The notes under the pieces: model-generated
Told to the model about the DNA's origin: nothing
Database searches by the model: none
Seen by the model: only the letters and a program-made list of their open reading frames with translations
DNA from: an uncultured Nitrospira sp.
GTDB taxonomy: Bacteria > Nitrospirota > Nitrospiria > Nitrospirales > Nitrospiraceae
Length of the DNA stretch: 64,000 bases
Assembly (NCBI GenBank): GCA_902500775.1
Contig: CABVRZ010000017.1
Location: forward strand, 19,938-83,937
Direction of reading: 5' to 3'
Position numbers and translations under genes: made by a program
Shown: in pieces, positions 34,383 through 42,614 of the stretch
Numbering within the stretch: position 1 is the stretch's first letter
How the letters are laid out: every line of letters begins with the position of its first letter

Positions 34383-34412
34383 CCAGGAAAAATATGCCGC
34401 TCGCTGGGTAGA
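34383..34412 (+). repeat. 30-base imperfect direct repeat at right edge of RHS island
   Basis: Matches 25199-25228 at 27 of 30 positions. This copy also forms part of an inverted repeat, CCAGGAA (34383-34389) with TTCCTGG (34417-34423), located 115-155 bases upstream of the flgF sigma-54 site. It could therefore be an activator-binding site instead of, or besides, an island boundary. Confidence 0.45.
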
Positions 34413-34420
34413 ATTGTTCC

Positions 34421-34436
34421 TGGCTGGACGACTGCT
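34421..34436 (+). promoter_or_regulatory. Second, weaker sigma-54-like site upstream of flgF
   Basis: TGGCTGGACGACTGCT has GG and GC at the correct 10-base separation, but it lies 152 bases from the flgF start and departs from the consensus at three positions. The site at 34538 is much better. Confidence 0.25.
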
Positions 34437-34440
34437 TCAT

Positions 34441-34471
34441 GCTGCAGCATGATGTTCGGCATGCTGCATTG
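34441..34471 (+). repeat. CATGCTGCA repeats upstream of flgF promoter
   Basis: A 14-base palindrome CATGCTGCAGCATG is followed, after a short spacer, by a second CATGCTGCA. Lying 65-95 bases ahead of the -24 element, these may be binding sites for the sigma-54 activator. Confidence 0.3.
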
Positions 34472-34537
34472 TCGTCATTCTCCTACATTTCATTAGTTTT
34501 GGATTGTGCGATCTTGAAATGGGCAGGTGGATGACCT

Positions 34538-34553
34538 TGGCATAAGGGTTGCT
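34538..34553 (+). promoter_or_regulatory. Sigma-54 promoter of flgF operon
   Basis: TGGCATAAGGGTTGCT is a near-perfect -24/-12 element. It ends 34 bases before the flgF ATG. It would drive flgF through flgL. Confidence 0.85.
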
Positions 34554-34587
34554 GTCTTTGTGTCGGGACCAATAGGGAGTTGCTTCG

Positions 34588-35358
34588 ATGAATCGTGGTA
34601 TCTATCCAATCCTCTCCGGTGCGTTGGCGCATGAACGGCGGATGCAAGTGTTCGCCAATAATATGGCGAATGTGAATACGGCTGGCTTCAAGCAAGATGA
34701 ACAGGCGTTCAAAGCTATTTTCCCCAAGTACCAAGCGGTCATTCCAGCGATCGGCCATAGTGGGGGATTAGCACAGCAAATTGTGGCCAGACCATTTGGA
34801 GCGACCGAACGTGCGTTCGTTGCACCGCACACGATGAAAACGACGTTCGAAGCCGGTCGCATCAGGCTGACCGGTAATCCGCTGGATCTCGCGATTCAGG
34901 GGAGAGGGTTTTTGGAAGTGGAGACGCCTCAAGGGGTTCGATACACCAGGAACGGCATGCTGTCATTGGACAACCAGCGCAGGTTAGTGAATGGACTGGG
35001 CTATCCTGTGATGGGAACGAAAGGGGAAATCAAGATTCCTCCAGGGAAGGTGGACATCACTCCCCAAGGCGATATCAGAGTGGATGATAAGCCTGTGACG
35101 ACGATTAAAATTATGGATTTTCCAGAGGACGAGATGCCGGTCAAGTCCGCCGAAGGGCTCTTCGCCTCCGAGAAAGGCAAACCTGTCAAGAATCCGCAAC
35201 TCTTGGCCGGACATATCGAGGAATCGAACGTCAACTCAATCGGTGAAATGGTGAAGATGATGGAAGGGATGCGGAGTTACGAGTCCGCTCAAAAATTCAT
35301 TCAAACGATCGATCGCATGGCTGAACTGGCGATTCAAGACATCGGACGAGTCGCATGA
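34588..35358 (+). CDS. flgF: Flagellar proximal rod protein FlgF
   Basis: 256 residues. The N-terminal rod motif is FANNMANVNTAGFKQDEQAF. LDLAIQGRGFLEVETPQGVR and TRNGMLSLDNQRRLVNG are FlgF/FlgG signatures, and the C-terminus has the rod helix ESNVNSIGEMVKMMEGMRSY. The ATG follows ATAGGGAG. It is the first gene after the RHS island, directly behind a sigma-54 site. FlgF rather than FlgG by order (it precedes the better FlgG match). Confidence 0.93.
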   Translation: MNRGIYPILSGALAHERRMQVFANNMANVNTAGFKQDEQAFKAIFPKYQAVIPAIGHSGGLAQQIVARPFGATERAFVAPHTMKTTFEAGRIRLTGNPLDLAIQGRGFLEVETPQGVRYTRNGMLSLDNQRRLVNGLGYPVMGTKGEIKIPPGKVDITPQGDIRVDDKPVTTIKIMDFPEDEMPVKSAEGLFASEKGKPVKNPQLLAGHIEESNVNSIGEMVKMMEGMRSYESAQKFIQTIDRMAELAIQDIGRVA

Positions 35359-35421
35359 AGACAGCGCGCACGTCATCGCCGGTAAGACCTGTATGAATCA
35401 CCAACGTAAGGGAGAGTTACC

Positions 35422-36213
35422 ATGATTCGTGCCATGTGGACAGCGGCAACGGGGATGACGGCGCAGCAGATCAATGTTGATACCATCGCGCACAACCTGG
35501 CCAACGTGAACACAAATTCCTTTAAGCGAAGCCGAGCGGAGTTTGCTGACCTGGTCTATCAGATCCAGCGACTTCCAGGCACCAACGCATCGAATGTCGG
35601 AGTTTTCCCTGTTGGGATTCAGGTCGGGACCGGGGTCCGTCCGACCACCGTGGCAAAGGAATGGCTCCAAGGAAATATGCGTCAAACGAATAATGAGACG
35701 GATCTGGCAATCGATGGCAACGGGTTTTTCCAAGTGTCTCGCCCAGACGGCACCATTATGTACACCAGGAACGGCTCATTCAAACGAGACAACGTCGGGA
35801 ACCTCGTCACCGGTGATGGTGATCTGCTGAATCCGGTCATTACCATTCCGTCCGGCGCGCTCAAGGTGGACATCGGTCAGGATGGTACCGTGTCTGTGTT
35901 GCTCCCCGGTGTGACTCAGGCGTCACAAGTTGGTCAGATTCAGCTGACCAGGTTCGACAATCCCTCAGGTTTGGTGGCAATGGGGAACAACCTGTTCATC
36001 GATAGTTTTGCATCGGGCCCTCCCACACAAGGAACCGGGGGGTTCACGACCGGGTTCGGCACGATTCAACAGGGATTTCTGGAGAGCTCGAATGTCAATC
36101 TCGCGGAGGAGATGGTCAACATGATCATTGCCCAGCGCAGCTATGAAATCAATTCGAAGACGATTCAGGCCTCCGATGAGATGATGGCCATTGCCAACAA
36201 TCTCAGACGGTAG
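35422..36213 (+). CDS. flgG: Flagellar distal rod protein FlgG
   Basis: 263 residues, the standard FlgG length. MIRAMWTAATGMTAQQINVD and HNLANVNTNSFKRSRAEFAD are hallmark FlgG sequences, and the C-terminus ends NVNLAEEMVNMIIAQRSYEI then TIQASDEMMAIANNLRR. It builds the distal rod inside the P and L rings. The start follows AGGGAGAG. The flgA gene follows 7 bases after the stop. Confidence 0.97.
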   Translation: MIRAMWTAATGMTAQQINVDTIAHNLANVNTNSFKRSRAEFADLVYQIQRLPGTNASNVGVFPVGIQVGTGVRPTTVAKEWLQGNMRQTNNETDLAIDGNGFFQVSRPDGTIMYTRNGSFKRDNVGNLVTGDGDLLNPVITIPSGALKVDIGQDGTVSVLLPGVTQASQVGQIQLTRFDNPSGLVAMGNNLFIDSFASGPPTQGTGGFTTGFGTIQQGFLESSNVNLAEEMVNMIIAQRSYEINSKTIQASDEMMAIANNLRR

Positions 36214-36220
36214 AGGTAGC

Positions 36221-37021
36221 ATGATGAAGATCAGACTTGTCCTCTTGTGGCTCTCGGTGGGCGTAACTGGCTGGACCTCTGTGGTTTCTGCCGGAACTCG
36301 CGTCGACACACGCACGGTCACACTGGTGAATGCGGGACACGAGCTTCGATCGGGTGAGAAGGAACGTGAGCGACTCGCGATGCAAGAGATTAATGGTGAT
36401 CTGTTGCAGGGGGCGATTCAGCGGTACTTAGAGCATACCTGGTCACAAAAGGTGAAGACGATCACGGTGACGGTGCTGGATCCAACTGAACCGATTTCTG
36501 CACCATCGGGAATTGTCGAACTCCATGTCTTGCCGACCGGATTCGACGACGGCTTGGGACGGAGGGTTTTCCCGGTGGCGGTGACGGTGGGCGGGAAAGC
36601 CTGGAAAACCATTCAGGTCATGGCGGATGTGTCGGCGATGATCGATGCCATCGTTCCCACACGGTTGTTGAAGACGGAGGAGCTGATCGACGGGGCAGAT
36701 CTCAAAACCGCGCGTATTCGAATCCTTCAGTGGAATCATCCATTCCTGACTGATCGAGACGAAGTCATCGGCAAGAGCGCTGCACGACCATTGCCGCCTG
36801 ATACCCCTTTGCGCCAGGCGTTTGTGAAGCTTCCCCTTGTGGTGAAGAAGGGTGACCGAGTCATGATCGAAGCGCGTCGAGGGGGTCTATCAATTCAAGC
36901 CTATGGCATCACCAAATCAAGCGGCCAAGTCGGACAGACCATTATGGTTGCAAATCTTGATTCCGGCAGAGAGTTGAGAGCGAAGGTTGTGGCACCCAGT
37001 CTCGTACAAGTGGAGTTCTAG
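36221..37021 (+). CDS. flgA: Flagellar P-ring assembly chaperone FlgA
   Basis: 266 residues from the ATG at 36221 (TAGAGGTAG upstream). A signal peptide (LVLLWLSVGVTGWTSVVSAG) is followed by the FlgA N-domain, then the SAF domain (GADLKTARIRILQ) and the C-terminal FlgA domain ending VGQTIMVANLDSGRELRAKV. FlgA acts in the periplasm to assist FlgI polymerisation; flgI is three genes downstream. Confidence 0.92.
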   Translation: MMKIRLVLLWLSVGVTGWTSVVSAGTRVDTRTVTLVNAGHELRSGEKERERLAMQEINGDLLQGAIQRYLEHTWSQKVKTITVTVLDPTEPISAPSGIVELHVLPTGFDDGLGRRVFPVAVTVGGKAWKTIQVMADVSAMIDAIVPTRLLKTEELIDGADLKTARIRILQWNHPFLTDRDEVIGKSAARPLPPDTPLRQAFVKLPLVVKKGDRVMIEARRGGLSIQAYGITKSSGQVGQTIMVANLDSGRELRAKVVAPSLVQVEF

Positions 37022-37027
37022 GAGCGC

Positions 37028-37747
37028 ATGGCGAGTTCTATGGTATCCGGTCATCGAATGCAGTCCAACCTTGCCCTTGCGGGACTCGGGATCATGACCG
37101 TGATGTTTTTGCACGGATGTTCAAGTCCGCCAAGCCCGTCGAGCAAAGTGACGATGCCGTTGATCCCTCCTCCGAAGACGCTTGGCTCGCTCTGGCAGGA
37201 AGAAAACGGACGAGCCTATCTCTATGAGGACATGCGTGCCATGCGGATCGGGGATATTCTGACCGTGAAGGTTTCCGAAGTTCATAAAGGGTCCAAGTCT
37301 GCCGATACGGCGGTTCAACGAGATTCGACGATTAAGAACGGCATGGTCGGGAGCGGGATGGGATATATCGGGCTTCCAGGGATCCGCTTCAGCGATGAAA
37401 CGAAACGGGGGTTTGGAATCAATGCGACCGCCAATAACAAGTTCGACGGGAAAGGCTCCACCAATCGTGAGGGCACATTGACAGGGACCATCTCTGCGAT
37501 TGTCACGGAGGTGCTTTCCAATGGGGATCTTCGGATCGAGGGGCGGCGTGAAGTCACCGTCAACAGTGAAAAGCAGCTGATGACCATCGGAGGGATCGTC
37601 CGTCGAGTGGACGTGGATACCAAGAATACCGTGGCGTCGAGTGCCATCGCAGACGCCAAAATCGAATACTCAGGTCTCGGTGTATTGGATGATGTTCAGC
37701 GTCCGGGCTGGTTCGTTCGAATTCTTGACTGGGTGTATCCGTTCTGA
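37028..37747 (+). CDS. flgH: Flagellar L-ring lipoprotein FlgH
   Basis: 239 residues. A lipoprotein signal ends in LHGC (lipidated Cys near residue 31). The L-ring family motifs GSLWQEENGRAYLYEDMRAM, RIGDILTVKV and the ending VLDDVQRPGWFVRILDWVYPF-type (here starting GLGVLDDVQRPGW) are clear. It forms the outer-membrane bushing. Its presence shows a two-membrane cell envelope. The TGA overlaps the ATG of the next small ORF. Confidence 0.95.
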   Translation: MASSMVSGHRMQSNLALAGLGIMTVMFLHGCSSPPSPSSKVTMPLIPPPKTLGSLWQEENGRAYLYEDMRAMRIGDILTVKVSEVHKGSKSADTAVQRDSTIKNGMVGSGMGYIGLPGIRFSDETKRGFGINATANNKFDGKGSTNREGTLTGTISAIVTEVLSNGDLRIEGRREVTVNSEKQLMTIGGIVRRVDVDTKNTVASSAIADAKIEYSGLGVLDDVQRPGWFVRILDWVYPF

Positions 37748-38034
37748 TGAGAAGTCGTTCTATGCCGATCCCGATGAGACGTCCAACCACCAAAAGAATG
37801 ATCTCCAAACGGCGAGTGCTGAATGTGCAGTCGCTGCAAATGATGCTCAGAAGTGGAGTCGTTCGTAGGGCGGATTCCATGCCTCCACCCCCGCCCTTGC
37901 TCAGAAAAGCTCGCATGCCGCTAGCGGAGAAGCCGCAGCGCAACGTCCATACAGAAGTGGTGCAGGAGCAAGGGTGGTTGTCACGTGTCATTTTCGGGCC
38001 CAAGCCCCAACCGGGACTCACGAGGCGTTCCTAA
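37747..38034 (+). CDS. Small basic Pro/Arg-rich protein between flgH and flgI
   Basis: 95 residues, starting with an ATGA overlap on the flgH stop and ending 22 bases before flgI, so it exactly fills a 309-base gap in an otherwise tightly packed operon. It is strongly basic (many Arg and Lys) with a Pro run (SMPPPPPLLRKARMP) and a hydrophobic end (GWLSRVIFGPKPQPGL). No signal peptide and no family recognised. Expression is supported by the coupling. It might be an accessory to P/L-ring assembly or gene control, which is speculation. Confidence 0.55.
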   Translation: MRSRSMPIPMRRPTTKRMISKRRVLNVQSLQMMLRSGVVRRADSMPPPPPLLRKARMPLAEKPQRNVHTEVVQEQGWLSRVIFGPKPQPGLTRRS

Positions 38035-38056
38035 CTCGACGGAGGACAAGAGCTGT

Positions 38057-39190
38057 ATGGCGTTACGATTGTTCGTGTTGCTGTGCTTTTTGGCGACTGA
38101 CTCCCTCTGGCCGGTGGATGCCGACGCAGTGAGGATCAAGGACATCGGTGCCATTGAAGGGGTACGTGAAAACCAGCTACTTGGCTATGGCTTGGTGGTC
38201 GGGTTGGACAGCACGGGCGATCGTGTTATCGGTGGACAATTTACGATTCAAGCGATGATGTCGATGTTGAACAAGATGGGGGTTCATCTGGTCATCGATC
38301 CTATTCAGCTTCTCACGAGAAATATCGCGTCAGTAATGGTCACCGCGAAGCTTCCTCCTTTCTCAAAGCCTGGCATGACGTTGGATGCGGTGGTTTCTTC
38401 GATGGCTAATGCGAAAAGTTTGCAAGGAGGGACGCTTCTACTCACGCCGCTGAAAGCGGCGAACCAGCAAGTATTTGCCGTGGCACAAGGACCGGTATCG
38501 ATCGGGGGATTTCTTGGCGGCACTGGTGGGGCTGGCGGGGCGACGGTGACCAAGAATCATCAAGCAGCCGGTGTCGTGCCGAGTGGTGCCATTATCGAAA
38601 AGGAACTTCCCGTCGACATCGATTCGTGGGACACCGTTTCCGTTCTGCTTCGTCAGCCGGACTTTACCACCGCGATCCGAACAGCTGAAGCCATTGAAAA
38701 TGCCTTTGGAAAGGGTAGCGCGTCAGCCATCAACGCCGGGTACATTAAGGCAACCATTCCCTCAGTCTTTCACGGTCGAGTGGTGGAATATATTGCCTCG
38801 ATTGAGGGGCTTGATGTGTCCGTTGATGCCATTGCGAAGGTTGTGGTGAATGAACGGACGGGGACGGTCGTGCTGGGCGAACACGTTCGGATTTCAACCT
38901 GTGCCATTTCGCACGGGAATCTCACGATTTCGGTCAAGAACACGTTGAATGTCTCTCAGCCGGCGGCACCGCTTGTGGGAAATGCGGCGGGGCAAACCAC
39001 TGTCACGCCCGATGTTCAGACTGAGGTGAAAGAGCAGGAATCCCGTCTGATGGTGGTCGATGAAACGATCACCTTAGGCGAGGTGGTGCAGGCACTCAAT
39101 GCTGTGGGGGTCACGCCACGCGATCTGGTGGCGATTCTCTCGGCGCTCAAGTCGGCCGGGGCTCTTCAGGCGAATCTGGAGATCATTTGA
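38057..39190 (+). CDS. flgI: Flagellar P-ring protein FlgI
   Basis: 377 residues from the ATG at 38057, with GGAGGA ten bases upstream. A signal peptide (LFVLLCFLATDSLWPVDADA) is followed by the P-ring sequence RIKDIGAIEGVRENQLLGYG and GLDSTGD, continuing to the C-terminal LGEVVQALNAVGVTPRDLVA. It forms the periplasmic ring around the distal rod, aided by FlgA. The stop nearly touches flgJ. Confidence 0.96.
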   Translation: MALRLFVLLCFLATDSLWPVDADAVRIKDIGAIEGVRENQLLGYGLVVGLDSTGDRVIGGQFTIQAMMSMLNKMGVHLVIDPIQLLTRNIASVMVTAKLPPFSKPGMTLDAVVSSMANAKSLQGGTLLLTPLKAANQQVFAVAQGPVSIGGFLGGTGGAGGATVTKNHQAAGVVPSGAIIEKELPVDIDSWDTVSVLLRQPDFTTAIRTAEAIENAFGKGSASAINAGYIKATIPSVFHGRVVEYIASIEGLDVSVDAIAKVVVNERTGTVVLGEHVRISTCAISHGNLTISVKNTLNVSQPAAPLVGNAAGQTTVTPDVQTEVKEQESRLMVVDETITLGEVVQALNAVGVTPRDLVAILSALKSAGALQANLEII

Positions 39191-39198
39191 AGGCTTCT

Positions 39199-39606
39199 AT
39201 GGATGGGATTACCCAAGCAGGCTGGGAGAAGAGTCTGGCGTTGATGTCGTCACCATTATATATGGATCCTGGAGGAGTGCTTCCCCAAAGTCAGCTGAAT
39301 AATCTTCATAACCCATTGATCGTACAGGATGTTATCAAGGAGCGTCAGAAGCTTATCGAGGCTGGGAAACAGTTTGAGTCCTATTTTGTATCGCATTTAC
39401 TGAAGGTTATGAGAGAAACCGTCCCTCAGGGAGCTATAGCCAATAAACAGGGTGCGTATTTCCATTCATTCTATGATGAGGAAATCGGACGACGAGCGGC
39501 AGAATCTGGGGGAATCGGCATTGCTCGGATGGTCCAAGAGCACGCGGAAAAATATTTTTCAGGTTCCCCTGCAGAACCCTCAAGTTTTCCTGTGAGGGAC
39601 CGATAA
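39199..39606 (+). CDS. flgJ: Rod-binding protein FlgJ, N-terminal domain only
   Basis: 135 residues from the ATG at 39199 (GAAGG upstream); a TTG four codons earlier overlaps the flgI stop. The rod-binding domain is clear: KQFESYFVSHLLKVMRETVP then GAYFHSFYDEEIGRRAAESG. The muramidase domain found in enterobacterial FlgJ is absent, as in many non-enteric bacteria, so another enzyme must open peptidoglycan for the rod. FlgJ caps the rod during assembly. Confidence 0.9.
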   Translation: MDGITQAGWEKSLALMSSPLYMDPGGVLPQSQLNNLHNPLIVQDVIKERQKLIEAGKQFESYFVSHLLKVMRETVPQGAIANKQGAYFHSFYDEEIGRRAAESGGIGIARMVQEHAEKYFSGSPAEPSSFPVRDR

Positions 39607-39678
39607 GGAACTCGACAGGGATAAAGGGCACTGATCGTTCAGGACACGAGTTGGAGGAGTCGGGGAAGGAGTAGGACG

Positions 39679-39984
39679 ATGCAGATTTCAAGTCATGGGA
39701 AAGTTGACCATCTTGCAAAAGTGTTCCTTGGAGTGCATGAGGCTGAGAACGCAGCTGCTCGGCAACCGACGGCCCAGCCCAAGGCTGGTAAGGATGAGGT
39801 TCAGATCTCGGCTCAAGCTAAGGAACTGCAACGGATTCGAGAGTTGGTCAATCAGCCGGATTCTTTGCGGGCAGAACATGTCGATCGCATCAAGCGTGCA
39901 CTTGACAGCGGCACCTACGATATCAGCGGTCGTGCAGTTGGGGACGCGCTGATTAAGCAGGTTTTGACCGACGCTGTTCTCTAA
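39679..39984 (+). CDS. flgM: Anti-sigma-28 factor FlgM
   Basis: 101 residues. The C-terminal half EHVDRIKRALDSGTYDISGR and VGDALIKQVL is the FliA-binding region; the N-terminal half is disordered-looking, as usual. FlgM holds FliA inactive until the hook is finished and is then exported. The start follows AAGGAG. It lies in the flgF operon, so under sigma-54 control, upstream of FliA-dependent genes. Confidence 0.92.
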   Translation: MQISSHGKVDHLAKVFLGVHEAENAAARQPTAQPKAGKDEVQISAQAKELQRIRELVNQPDSLRAEHVDRIKRALDSGTYDISGRAVGDALIKQVLTDAVL

Positions 39985-40040
39985 GCGGTTAGAATCTATC
40001 TCCGTCGAGTCGTCACAGCAACGGATCCTCGATCTGGTCC

Positions 40041-40568
40041 ATGGATGGGCAGGTTCCGATCGTGAATGCTTCAATCTCTCTCGAGCAGTTGCCCCATATT
40101 CTCGCCCGTGAATCAGCTCACTGTGATCTCCTTACACAGAATATTGTTCAGGAGCGAGATGCCATCAAACGGATGGCACTGAGCGAATTTCTTTCCATCA
40201 ATCAATCCAGGATCTCGATCCTTGAGTCCCTTCACCAGCTGAAAGACGAGCTCGATCTGCTGCTTGACGACCTCGCCAATGCGTATCAGGTGCCACTCCC
40301 CAATCGAACGATCACTGACATACTCCACCGAGTTCAAAGCCCACAAGCTAGGGTAATTCTGGCTCAGTATGAGCGACTGGCGGCAAAGGTTCGGGCGGTG
40401 AAACAGGATATTGCCGCCAATCAGGTGCTGATCCACAGCGTTCAATCGTTTCTCTTTCGAGCGCTGGAAGCGCACCGCCAGTCATTGCCTGACGGAGATC
40501 TGTATTCGGAGTTGGGCGCTCGGCAACAGCACCATGTGCCGGCCGCAGTCATCAGGCGGCAAGGGTGA
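40041..40568 (+). CDS. flgN: Export chaperone FlgN
   Basis: 175 residues, predicted almost wholly helical. LPHILARESAHCDLLTQNIV near the start and later long coiled helices fit the FlgN family, whose members bind FlgK and FlgL and deliver them to the export gate. The family is poorly conserved; the call depends on position directly between flgM and flgK-flgL. Confidence 0.8.
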   Translation: MDGQVPIVNASISLEQLPHILARESAHCDLLTQNIVQERDAIKRMALSEFLSINQSRISILESLHQLKDELDLLLDDLANAYQVPLPNRTITDILHRVQSPQARVILAQYERLAAKVRAVKQDIAANQVLIHSVQSFLFRALEAHRQSLPDGDLYSELGARQQHHVPAAVIRRQG

Positions 40569-40574
40569 GGATCT

Positions 40575-42599
40575 ATGGGACTTAGTGCATTAATGGACAT
40601 TGCCAAGACGGCCCTGTTTACGGCGCAACAGGGACTGACCGTCACGGGCCACAATATTGGCAATGTCAATACTCCGGGTTTCTCCAGACAACAAGTCGTC
40701 CTGACCGAAGAACGTCCGGTCGATGGAAGCCCTGGGCAAGTCGGAACCGGTGTAAGAATTGCCGAGATCCGGCGAGCAGTGGACGTCTTTCTTAACCGCG
40801 AGGTGATGGAGTCTCAGGAAGATCTCGGGCAATTCACTGTCCTTCGAGATGAGCTCAATCGACTAGAGAGCCTCTTCGGGGATGCTCGAGGTCAGGGGCT
40901 CTCGGGAAAACTCAACGAGTTGTTTAAGGCTTTCCAGGATGCCACGACCACACCATCACAAGTCTCCTCACGCTCGGTGGTGTTGGGAAGAGCCTCGACC
41001 TTGGCAGGAGCGTTTCACCAGATCAATACGGATTTGGTTGAAACTCGTCGAGCGATCGATGTCCAAGTGGGGGTGACGATTAACGAGGTCAATACGCTGA
41101 CCGCAAAGATTGCAGAGTTCAATACCCAAATAAAGTCAGCCGAGGTGAGCGGGCAGAATGCCAACGACCTTCGCGATCAACGAGATCTTGCCGTCAATGA
41201 GTTGGCGACGAGAGTGGAAGTGTTCACGCTCGATCGATCAGATGGTACCATCTCGGTCTTTACAGCTCGAGGTCTTGTGCTCGTTGATCAGGAGACGACC
41301 CGTCACTTGGTGGGGGTTGAATCGCCGGACAACCAGGGCCTTCTCGAAATCGGGTACGATATTGGAGGAACTCAACCGGCTATCATCAGCAACTTGATTT
41401 CAACTGGACGCCTTCGTGGGCTGTTAGATGTTCGAGACCAATCGATTCCATCGGTTCAACGAGGTATCGATGCGCTGGCCGGATCGTTGATCAATGAGGT
41501 GAATCAACTGCATCGCGTGGGATATGGCCTCGATGGTTCGACCGGGAATGACGTCTTCTCGGGCTTGTCGGTCACCACGAAGGCGCTCGCGTCCAATACA
41601 GGATCCAGCACGATTGGCAGCGGAGTGGTCACGGCGCCAAGCTCCCTGACATTCCATAACTACGAAGTTCGGTTCAGCGGCACGAACAGCTATACCATTG
41701 TCGATGCGACCACGGGCGCTGGAATTCATGGCAATTACACCGGAACAGCCATTACTCCTCCAACAGTAGATGCTCCGTTCACTATCGTCTCCGGGGTAAA
41801 CGACACGTTGGTCGTATCGGTCGATGGAACAACGTCAGGAACCATTACACTCAACGGAGCCGCATCCCCAGGTCTGTCTTACACGTCTGGTAGCGCATTA
41901 GCCGCTGAACTGCAGAACAAAATCAACGCAGATTCGACACTGACTGCAGCAGGCCGACGAGTCACGGTAAATTTTGATCGTACAACGAACCGATTGCTGG
42001 TGCGATCCAATTTGACTGGTGGGACGAGTGCTGTCGACGTCACCGGCGGGACAGCACGAGCAGGCCTCGGCCTATCTGGGGGAACGGCTACTGCAGCATC
42101 CGGGACCTACAGTGGTCTTCAAACGTTTCATGTTGACGGTGTTGCCGTCACGGTATCGGGAGCGCCGGCGGCCAACGATGTTTTGGCGTTCAACTCTCGC
42201 GAGAATGCCGCGAGAGACATTCTCGTCGCGCTGTCCGATCCGTCAAAGCTTGCACTCTCGTCGACACGAGCGGGTGTCCCAGGGAACAATCAGAACGGCC
42301 TCAATCTTGTTGCGCTGCAATCGAAAACCATCACGAGCCTCGATAATGCAACACTGCTTGATTCCTATCGCAAGACAACGGCGGATTTAGGGGTGGCCTC
42401 TCAGGTTGCCACACAGCGGCTTGATACGGAGGAAGTTCGCCAAGAACAGCTCCAAAGTTTTCACGCCCAGGTGTCTGGTGTCTCGCTTGACGAGGAGCTG
42501 GTCAATTTACTCAAGTTTCAACGAGCGTTTGAAGCTGCTTCGCGTATGATCGTCGCGGCCGATGAAATGATGTCGACCTTGATTTCGCTCAAGCGATAG
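40575..42599 (+). CDS. flgK: Hook-filament junction protein FlgK (HAP1)
   Basis: 674 residues, longer than enteric FlgK (about 550). The N-terminus (QQGLTVTGHNIGNVNTPGFS) and C-terminus (VSLDEELVNLLKFQRAFEAA, then MIVAADEMMSTLISLKR) are canonical. The extra length lies in the surface region. One part, encoded at about 41798-42084 (starting NDTLVVSVDGTTSGTITLNG), is also found in the adjacent FlgL. FlgK is the first junction protein on the hook. Confidence 0.95.
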   Translation: MGLSALMDIAKTALFTAQQGLTVTGHNIGNVNTPGFSRQQVVLTEERPVDGSPGQVGTGVRIAEIRRAVDVFLNREVMESQEDLGQFTVLRDELNRLESLFGDARGQGLSGKLNELFKAFQDATTTPSQVSSRSVVLGRASTLAGAFHQINTDLVETRRAIDVQVGVTINEVNTLTAKIAEFNTQIKSAEVSGQNANDLRDQRDLAVNELATRVEVFTLDRSDGTISVFTARGLVLVDQETTRHLVGVESPDNQGLLEIGYDIGGTQPAIISNLISTGRLRGLLDVRDQSIPSVQRGIDALAGSLINEVNQLHRVGYGLDGSTGNDVFSGLSVTTKALASNTGSSTIGSGVVTAPSSLTFHNYEVRFSGTNSYTIVDATTGAGIHGNYTGTAITPPTVDAPFTIVSGVNDTLVVSVDGTTSGTITLNGAASPGLSYTSGSALAAELQNKINADSTLTAAGRRVTVNFDRTTNRLLVRSNLTGGTSAVDVTGGTARAGLGLSGGTATAASGTYSGLQTFHVDGVAVTVSGAPAANDVLAFNSRENAARDILVALSDPSKLALSSTRAGVPGNNQNGLNLVALQSKTITSLDNATLLDSYRKTTADLGVASQVATQRLDTEEVRQEQLQSFHAQVSGVSLDEELVNLLKFQRAFEAASRMIVAADEMMSTLISLKR

Positions 42600-42614
42600 A
42601 CCAAGGAGTGCGCC

